Positions 1 to 5,053 of a stretch of DNA of 9,763 nucleotides are shown here, piece after piece. Made by a program: the position numbers and the translations under genes. The notes beneath the pieces are model-generated. The model had not been told where the DNA came from. It ran no database searches and saw only the letters and a program-made list of their open reading frames with translations. Origin of the DNA: Bacteroidales bacterium (lineage in GTDB: Bacteria; Bacteroidota; Bacteroidia; Bacteroidales; ML635J-15); the NCBI GenBank assembly GCA_007130555.1, contig SLSH01000101.1:1-9763 (forward strand). Reading direction: 5' to 3'. Every line of letters begins with the position of its first letter. Within the stretch, counting starts at the first letter, position 1.

Positions 1-51
1 ATTTTAGAATAAAAAAAACAAACTTTATTTTATTAATTGAATAAAATTCAT

Positions 52-59
52 TAACTTTG
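52..59 (+). promoter_or_regulatory. Bacteroidota-type -7 promoter element of fbp
   Basis: TAACTTTG matches the TAnnTTTG -7 consensus known from Bacteroidota and is followed by CA, as in two other promoters of this window. Transcription would begin near position 65, leaving a leader of about 23 bases before the ATG at 88. No TTG -33 element is seen at the expected distance; the TTG at 37-39 is too close. Confidence 0.6.
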
Positions 60-87
60 CAATCTTATCTTATAAATATAAATAAAT

Positions 88-1116
88 ATGTCGGTATCAT
101 CAAAAATTTTAACATTAAACGAAGTAATCATACAAAAGCAATCTGCATTTCCTTATGCAAAAGGAGATTTATCCCGGTTATTAAGTCATATCGGATTGGC
201 AGCTAAAATCGTTAATAGTAAAGTTAATAAGGCTGGTCTTGAAATCAGTATTTTAGGGACTGCCGATAATATTAATGTTCAGGGTGAAAGTCAACAGAAA
301 TTAGATGTTTATGCAGATGAAACATTTATCAAAGCATTACAGGCTTCCGGTTTGGTTTGTGGTATTGCATCGGAAGAAAATGACGAAATTGTAATTTTTG
401 ACGATGATCTTTCCCTTGACAGCGACTATATAGTTTGTATAGACCCATTAGACGGCTCTTCTAATATTGATGTTAATGTTTCGGTTGGTACGATTTTTTC
501 TATATTCAGGAGAATTACACCGGCAGGTCAAAAAGTTTCAACGGAAGACTTTTTACAACCTGGAACAAAACAAATAGCAGCAGGTTATGTTATATACGGG
601 TCTTCTACAATGCTTGTATATACTACAGGACTTGGTACAACAGGGTTTACTTACGACCCATCAATTGGAGAGTTTTGCTTGTCGCATTATTTTATGGTAA
701 CGCCAAAAACAGGAAAAATTTATTCGATAAATGAAGGTAATTACAGTAAATTTCCTAACGGTGTTAAACAATATCTTAAATATTGTCAGGAAGAAGATAA
801 AGGTAGTGACAGACCATATACTTCGAGATATATTGGCTCACTTGTTGCTGATTTTCACAGGAATTTATTAAAAGGAGGAATATATATTTATCCCAAAACA
901 GCATCTGCTCCGAAAGGAAAACTCAGGTTGCTTTATGAATGTAATCCTGTCGCTTTCCTTGCCGAACAAGCAGGAGGACTCGCTACAGACGGTTATGGAA
1001 ATAGAGTTATGGAAATTCAGCCAACAAGTCTTCATCAAAGAATTTCGTTTTTTACAGGCTCAAAAAATATGGTGTTAAAAGCAGAAGAGTTTATGGAAAA
1101 ATATAAAGACGAATAA
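88..1116 (+). CDS. fbp: Class I fructose-1,6-bisphosphatase
   Basis: Hydrolyses fructose 1,6-bisphosphate to fructose 6-phosphate and phosphate, the committed cytosolic step of gluconeogenesis. The 342-residue product is close to the usual 330-340 of class I enzymes. Family hallmarks are visible in order: an acidic metal-binding EE pair at residues 96-97, the signature DPLDGSSNID at 119-128 whose carboxylates bind Mg2+, the substrate-phosphate segment YTSRYIGSLVADFHR at 244-258, and LYECNPVAFLAEQAGG at 282-297. The ATG at 88 fits the -7 box at 52-59 and there is no Shine-Dalgarno sequence. The gene stands alone on its strand within the window; its 3' neighbour is convergent and starts its stop codon one base beyond the fbp stop. 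Nothing suggests truncation. Class I assignment is firm from the motifs; AMP or redox regulation cannot be judged. Confidence 0.97.
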   Translation: MSVSSKILTLNEVIIQKQSAFPYAKGDLSRLLSHIGLAAKIVNSKVNKAGLEISILGTADNINVQGESQQKLDVYADETFIKALQASGLVCGIASEENDEIVIFDDDLSLDSDYIVCIDPLDGSSNIDVNVSVGTIFSIFRRITPAGQKVSTEDFLQPGTKQIAAGYVIYGSSTMLVYTTGLGTTGFTYDPSIGEFCLSHYFMVTPKTGKIYSINEGNYSKFPNGVKQYLKYCQEEDKGSDRPYTSRYIGSLVADFHRNLLKGGIYIYPKTASAPKGKLRLLYECNPVAFLAEQAGGLATDGYGNRVMEIQPTSLHQRISFFTGSKNMVLKAEEFMEKYKDE

Positions 1117-1117
1117 A

Positions 1118-2641
1118 TCAGAGCTTTTCATTTATTTTAATTAATTCTTCTACATATTCACGTGAATTTGATAAGCGAGGAACTTTGTTTTGTCCTCCTA
1201 ATTTGTTTTTTTGTTTTAACCATTCGTAAAAAGTTTCTTGTTTTAAAATAATATGCTGCGGAAAATCCAAAGTTAAATTCTTATATCTTTTTGCTTCATA
1301 ATCAGAATTAACCTGTTTAAGAGTATTATCCAGAATGCGCATAAATTTATTTATATCCGAAGGTTCCGTAATAAATTCAAACAACCATTGATGCGAGCCC
1401 TTATCATCCCTGTTCATATAAATAGGAGCAGCGGTGTAGTCTCTTATTTGTGAATCTGTTTTATCACAAGCCTCTTTAATTGCTTTCTGGGCATTTTCAA
1501 TAATTACTTCTTCGCCAAAAGCATTTATAAAATGACGTGTACGTCCTGTTACTTTTATTTTATAAGGATTTTTTGATGTAAAAGTTACCGTATCACCGAT
1601 TAAATATCTCCATAATCCTCCGTTTGTTGAAATAACTATTGCATAGTTTGTGTCGGTTTCTACATCTTCCAAAGGTATTGCTTTTAGATTTCCGGAATTA
1701 TAATCTTTCATTGATATAAACTCGTAAAAAATTCCATAGTCCAGCATTAAAAGCATATCATTTTTTCCTTTGTTAAATTCATCCTGAATACCAAAAAAAC
1801 CCTCCGAAGCATTATAAGTTTCCAGATAATTCATATTTCGGGAAGGGAGTAATTTTTCGTATATACTTCTGTACGGTGTGAAACTAATCCCTCCATGAAT
1901 AAATAATTCCAAATTAGGCCATACCTCATGAATATTTGATTTTTCGGTTTCATCCAGTATTCTTTTGAATAATACCAAAAACCATGACGGAACTCCTACA
2001 ATATTAGTTACATTCTTATGCAAAGTAGTATTAACTATTCTTTCTAATTTTTTTTCCCATTCCTCAATTAATGCAATTTCTTCGCTTGGTAATCTATGAA
2101 AATAAGTCCAAAAAGGTAAATTTTTAATTATTATTGCAGATAAATCTCCGTAATAGGATTTTTCGTTTTGTAAATTTACATTTGTACTTCCACCAATAAT
2201 TAAAGATTTTCCGACAAATATCTTTGTATTAGGTTTAAGGTCTGCATAGATTATGTAAATGTCTTTTCCGCTTTGAAAATGGCATTCTTCCAGTGATTCT
2301 TTGCTTATAGGAATATATTTGCTTTTATCCGAAGTTGTACCGCTTGACTTTGCGAACCATTTTATTTCCGACGGCCATGTTATATTTTTCTCCCCTTTCA
2401 TTATCTTTTCGATATAAGGCTTAAATTCGTCATAATCATGTATGGGAACATTTTTTGTAAAATCCGAATAATTTTTTATATTTTTAAAATTATATTTTTT
2501 GCCAAATTCAGTATTTATCGCAAAACATAGAAGTTTATCAAAAGTTTCAGTTTGTACACGAATAGGATTTTTTCTGAAATCATCTATTTGATACAAGCGA
2601 TTGTAATTAATTAATCCGACAATTGAGTTTATTAGTTCCAT
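1118..2641 (-). CDS. GH3-family acyl-adenylating enzyme (auxin-responsive GH3 protein homologue)
   Basis: The 507-residue protein carries the three ATP/AMP-binding motifs of the GH3 branch of the adenylate-forming (ANL) superfamily: SSGTTSDKSKYIP at residues 99-111, YNASEG at 276-281 and LWRYLIGDT at 343-351, followed by TGRTRHFINAFGEEV at 365-379, the hinge into the smaller C-terminal domain (about 385-507). Plant GH3 enzymes adenylate a carboxylic acid such as jasmonate or indole-acetate and join it to an amino acid. By homology this protein probably forms an amide or ester from an acyl-adenylate, but its substrates are unknown; in the first motif the usual Gly before Lys is Asp. No signal peptide is seen, so it is probably cytosolic. 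It is transcribed divergently from cvpA and meets fbp tail to tail with one base between stop codons. The start is supported by a -7 box immediately upstream, which implies a very short or absent leader. Confidence 0.9.
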   Translation of the reverse strand: MELINSIVGLINYNRLYQIDDFRKNPIRVQTETFDKLLCFAINTEFGKKYNFKNIKNYSDFTKNVPIHDYDEFKPYIEKIMKGEKNITWPSEIKWFAKSSGTTSDKSKYIPISKESLEECHFQSGKDIYIIYADLKPNTKIFVGKSLIIGGSTNVNLQNEKSYYGDLSAIIIKNLPFWTYFHRLPSEEIALIEEWEKKLERIVNTTLHKNVTNIVGVPSWFLVLFKRILDETEKSNIHEVWPNLELFIHGGISFTPYRSIYEKLLPSRNMNYLETYNASEGFFGIQDEFNKGKNDMLLMLDYGIFYEFISMKDYNSGNLKAIPLEDVETDTNYAIVISTNGGLWRYLIGDTVTFTSKNPYKIKVTGRTRHFINAFGEEVIIENAQKAIKEACDKTDSQIRDYTAAPIYMNRDDKGSHQWLFEFITEPSDINKFMRILDNTLKQVNSDYEAKRYKNLTLDFPQHIILKQETFYEWLKQKNKLGGQNKVPRLSNSREYVEELIKINEKL

Positions 2642-2649
2642 AATTATTA

Positions 2650-2657
2650 CAAATTTA
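2650..2657 (-). promoter_or_regulatory. -7 promoter element of the GH3 gene, near-leaderless
   Basis: On the minus strand this reads TAAATTTG, a full TAnnTTTG match. It ends nine bases before the GH3 start codon (2641-2639), so transcription would begin at about 2643-2645 and the mRNA would have almost no 5' leader. The position is what suggests near-leaderless initiation; the transcription start itself is inferred. Confidence 0.5.
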
Positions 2658-2667
2658 TATAATTTTT

Positions 2668-2675
2668 TACTTTTG
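2668..2675 (+). promoter_or_regulatory. -7 promoter element of cvpA
   Basis: TACTTTTG fits TAnnTTTG and is followed by CA. It overlaps the 10-bp palindrome TTTTGCAAAA (2671-2680). The predicted start of transcription, around 2681, leaves about 20 bases before the cvpA ATG at 2701. It lies back to back with the GH3 promoter, 10 bases away. Confidence 0.55.
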
Positions 2676-2700
2676 CAAAATAATATTTAAAAAAACGCTT

Positions 2701-3198
2701 ATGAATTTTATTGATATTATAATTGTTTTAATAATAATTTGGTTTGCCTACAGAGGATTAAAAAACGGTCTAATCAACGAACTTACCGGTATAGTTGCAA
2801 TTTTCCTGGGAATTATTATGGCAATAATGTTTTCCAAAACCGTAACGGATTTATTTATAAAATATAATCTCTCGGATTCCGAATATGTTCCGATAATATC
2901 ATTTACAATAATTTTAATAGTTGTAATTATTTTAACTTTTATAGTTTCAGGAATTGTTGCAAAGTTTATAAAGATAATAAGACTTGACTGGCTGAATAAA
3001 ATTGCGGGACTTGTTTTTGGGGCACTTAAAATAACATTGATTTTAAGTGCCGTTTTTTTTCTGATAAATGAATTTTGCAGTGTAATATTATCAAAAGAAC
3101 CCGAAATAACGCAATCATCCGTTTTGTATAATCCGATTGCAGGTTTGATTGAGTATCTATACCCATATATTAATGAAATCCGACAAAACAGTTTTTGA
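2701..3198 (+). CDS. cvpA: CvpA-family inner-membrane protein
   Basis: A 165-residue, very hydrophobic protein with the CvpA fold pattern: a first membrane helix at about residues 4-18, the typical RGLKNGLINELTG stretch at 18-30, then membrane segments at about 30-45, 64-90 and 103-123, with the conserved DWLNKIAGLVFGALK at 96-110 before the last helix. CvpA was named for a requirement in colicin V production in E. coli; in other bacteria it is linked to envelope homeostasis, and its molecular activity is not settled. The roughly 40-residue tail after the last helix is polar. It precedes rimP by 120 bases that hold a separate promoter, so it need not be cotranscribed with the downstream cluster. 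In Bacteroides a cvpA homologue, as I recall, lies just after infB, so the location here is a rearranged order. Confidence 0.85.
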   Translation: MNFIDIIIVLIIIWFAYRGLKNGLINELTGIVAIFLGIIMAIMFSKTVTDLFIKYNLSDSEYVPIISFTIILIVVIILTFIVSGIVAKFIKIIRLDWLNKIAGLVFGALKITLILSAVFFLINEFCSVILSKEPEITQSSVLYNPIAGLIEYLYPYINEIRQNSF

Positions 3199-3212
3199 TA
3201 AAAAATATAAAG

Positions 3213-3247
3213 AAATTTTTGTTTTTTAATTCAAAAAACTTAAATTT
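3213..3247. promoter_or_regulatory. AT-rich dyad overlapping the rimP promoter
   Basis: Two arms pair symmetrically: AAATTT (3213-3218) with AAATTT (3242-3247), and GTTTTTT (3221-3227) with AAAAAAC (3233-3239), around the 5-base centre AATTC. Only a symmetric TT/TT pair of mismatches interrupts it, giving 13 of 15 pairs. It spans the gap between the -33 and -7 elements of the rimP promoter, as an operator would. It could instead be a weak terminator for cvpA, whose stop codon lies 14 bases upstream. In AT-rich sequence chance is a real alternative. Confidence 0.3.
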
Positions 3248-3248
3248 G
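3218..3248 (+). promoter_or_regulatory. Promoter of the rimP-nusA-infB-dus cluster
   Basis: TTTG at 3218-3221 and TAAATTTG at 3241-3248, separated by 19 bases, match the -33/-7 arrangement of Bacteroidota housekeeping promoters. This is the most complete promoter in the window. Transcription should begin near 3253-3255, giving a leader of about 65 bases that contains the hairpin at 3277-3298 before the rimP ATG at 3319. Confidence 0.65.
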
Positions 3249-3276
3249 CACTTTCTTTAGAGTGTTTTTTTATACT

Positions 3277-3298
3277 CAGGGGACTAAAAAGTCCCCTG
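3277..3298 (+). promoter_or_regulatory. Perfect GC-rich hairpin in the rimP leader
   Basis: CAGGGGACT (3277-3285) and AGTCCCCTG (3290-3298) form a perfect 9-bp stem closed by an AAAA loop, in a leader that is otherwise very AT-rich. The stem is followed by TTTTG, a short U-tract, so it could act as a leaky intrinsic terminator (attenuator), as a binding site for a protein product of the cluster, or as an mRNA-stabilising stem. It begins about 23 bases after the predicted transcription start and ends 20 bases before the rimP start codon. Confidence 0.7.
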
Positions 3299-3318
3299 TT
3301 TTGTTAAAAGCAGATGAT

Positions 3319-3762
3319 ATGATAACAAAAAAAGACATATTAGAAGAATGTGAAAAAGTTTTGAAAGATAGTCAGTTCTTGGTTGATATAACAGAAAAAA
3401 ATAATAATAATTTTACTGTTTATGTTGATGATTATAATGGTTTGAGCATAGGAGAATGTCAAAGGATTAACAAACAAATTTCTTTGGCTTTTAATAAGGA
3501 TATAGAAGATTATTCACTTGAGGTATCTTCTCCGGGATTAGACAAACCTTTTAAAGTGCGTGAGCAGTATATAAAAAATATAAAAAAACAAGTTGAAGTT
3601 TTATTTAAAAACGGAGAAAAAATTACAGGAATACTTGAAGAAGTAAATAATGAATCGATAAAACTTGAAGTAAAAACAAAACATGGGAATAAAAATGTTA
3701 GAAATGAACAAGAAATCGAATTTAAAAATATAAAATCAGTTAAAATAATAGTTAAAATTTAA
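3319..3762 (+). CDS. rimP: Ribosome maturation factor RimP
   Basis: RimP binds the pre-30S particle and is needed for efficient late assembly of the small ribosomal subunit. The 147-residue product has the two-domain RimP layout: an alpha/beta N-terminal domain to about residue 80 containing the hallmark YSLEVSSPGLDKPFK at 65-79, and an SH3-like beta-barrel C-terminal domain at about 85-147. The ATG at 3319 is chosen over an upstream in-frame GTG at 3262, because the extra 19 codons would run straight through the leader hairpin, the GTG lies only about 8 bases from the predicted transcript start, and RimP proteins usually begin with the helix seen from residue 1 here (MITKKDILEECEKVL). nusA follows after 19 bases, matching the widespread rimP-nusA-infB order. 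The C-terminal half is Lys/Glu-rich but otherwise ordinary. Confidence 0.93.
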   Translation: MITKKDILEECEKVLKDSQFLVDITEKNNNNFTVYVDDYNGLSIGECQRINKQISLAFNKDIEDYSLEVSSPGLDKPFKVREQYIKNIKKQVEVLFKNGEKITGILEEVNNESIKLEVKTKHGNKNVRNEQEIEFKNIKSVKIIVKI

Positions 3763-3781
3763 GTAATAACAATATACAACG

Positions 3782-5020
3782 ATGAAAGAACATAAAAATT
3801 TAATAGAAACCTTTGCGGAATTTAAAGAGTTAAAAAATATTGATCGTCCTACAATGATTAGTGTTTTAAAAGAAGTATTTACTTTAACCTTGGCAAAACT
3901 TTTCGGAATGGAAGCAGAATTTGATGTCATAGTAAACGACTCAAAGGGAGATGTTGAAATATGGAGGCGAAAAACAGTAGTTGAAGATTCGGACTTTGAT
4001 GACCCTGAAACTCAAATTTCTTTATCAGAAGTGAAAAAAATTGATGAAGATTTTGAAGCCGGAGAAGAATGGTCAGAAGAAATTAAATTGGAAGAATTTG
4101 GACGCAGAGCAATTCTAATTCTTAAATCAAACCTTCAGGGAAAAATAATGGAGAGGGAGAAGATGGATATATACCTGAATTATAAAGACAGAATAGGAGA
4201 AATTGTTACCGGAGAAGTCCATCAAATCTGGAAAAAAGAAATAATGATATTAGATGACGAAGGAAACGAACTTAAATTGCCCAAATCGGAACAAATCCCC
4301 AATGACAGACTTAAAAAAGGGAGTACCATCCGAGCTGTTATTACTGAAGTGGAACTTATTAACGGCAATCCTATAATTAAACTATCCAGAACTTCTCCAC
4401 TATTTTTGGAGAGATTATTCGAAAACGAAATCCCCGAAATATTAGACGGATTAATTACAATTAAAAAAATTGTACGAGTGCCGGGCGAAAGAGCCAAAGT
4501 TGCCGTAGAATCTTATGACGAAAGAGTAGATCCCGTTGGAGCTTGTGTAGGTATGAAAGGAAGCCGCATCCATGGAATTGTGAGGGAATTACATAACGAA
4601 AATATTGATATTATAAATTACACAAGCAATATTCAACTTTATATTCAGAGAGCATTAAGTCCCGCAAAAATTAATGTCATTAAAATAAATGAAGAGAAAA
4701 AAGAAGCGGAAGTGTACTTAAATCCCGACCAAGTTTCACTGGCTATCGGAAAAGGAGGCTTGAATATCAAACTGGCAAGCTTACTGGTAGGATATAAAAT
4801 TGATGTGTTCAGAGAAATGGATGAAAACGAAGAAGATGTTGATCTGGACGAATTTTCCGACGAAATAGAACCATGGATAATTGATGTTTTAAAAAGCATA
4901 GGCTGTGATACTGCAAAAAGTGTTCTTGAATTAACAAAAGAAGAATTAATACAAAGAACAGACCTGGAAGAAGAAACAATAAATGAAATTTATAAAATAT
5001 TTAGTACCGAATTTGAATAA
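3782..5020 (+). CDS. nusA: Transcription termination/antitermination factor NusA
   Basis: NusA binds RNA polymerase and nascent RNA, promoting pausing, hairpin-dependent termination or antitermination. The 412-residue protein shows the standard modules: the RNA-polymerase-binding N-terminal domain (about 1-130), with a strongly acidic stretch at 68-102, an S1 RNA-binding domain (about 137-203, beginning GEIVTGEVHQIW), KH1 (GMKGSRI loop at 257-263) and KH2 (AIGKGGLNIKLA at 321-332). A single helix-hairpin-helix-like C-terminal unit (about 360-410) follows. E. coli NusA has two acidic repeats at this end and is about 495 residues; the shorter form is usual outside proteobacteria. It lies 19 bases after rimP and 33 before infB with no promoter-like element between, so it is very likely cotranscribed. 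In E. coli NusA feeds back on its own operon leader; whether it acts on the hairpin at 3277-3298 is unknown. Confidence 0.97.
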   Translation: MKEHKNLIETFAEFKELKNIDRPTMISVLKEVFTLTLAKLFGMEAEFDVIVNDSKGDVEIWRRKTVVEDSDFDDPETQISLSEVKKIDEDFEAGEEWSEEIKLEEFGRRAILILKSNLQGKIMEREKMDIYLNYKDRIGEIVTGEVHQIWKKEIMILDDEGNELKLPKSEQIPNDRLKKGSTIRAVITEVELINGNPIIKLSRTSPLFLERLFENEIPEILDGLITIKKIVRVPGERAKVAVESYDERVDPVGACVGMKGSRIHGIVRELHNENIDIINYTSNIQLYIQRALSPAKINVIKINEEKKEAEVYLNPDQVSLAIGKGGLNIKLASLLVGYKIDVFREMDENEEDVDLDEFSDEIEPWIIDVLKSIGCDTAKSVLELTKEELIQRTDLEEETINEIYKIFSTEFE

Positions 5021-5053
5021 AAAATTAAAACTTAATTGAATAAATATAAGTTT

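Noticed and set aside
5036..5053. A TTG start for infB
   Set aside because: It adds only six residues with no domain value; the ATG at 5054 is a stronger codon right before the IF2N module.
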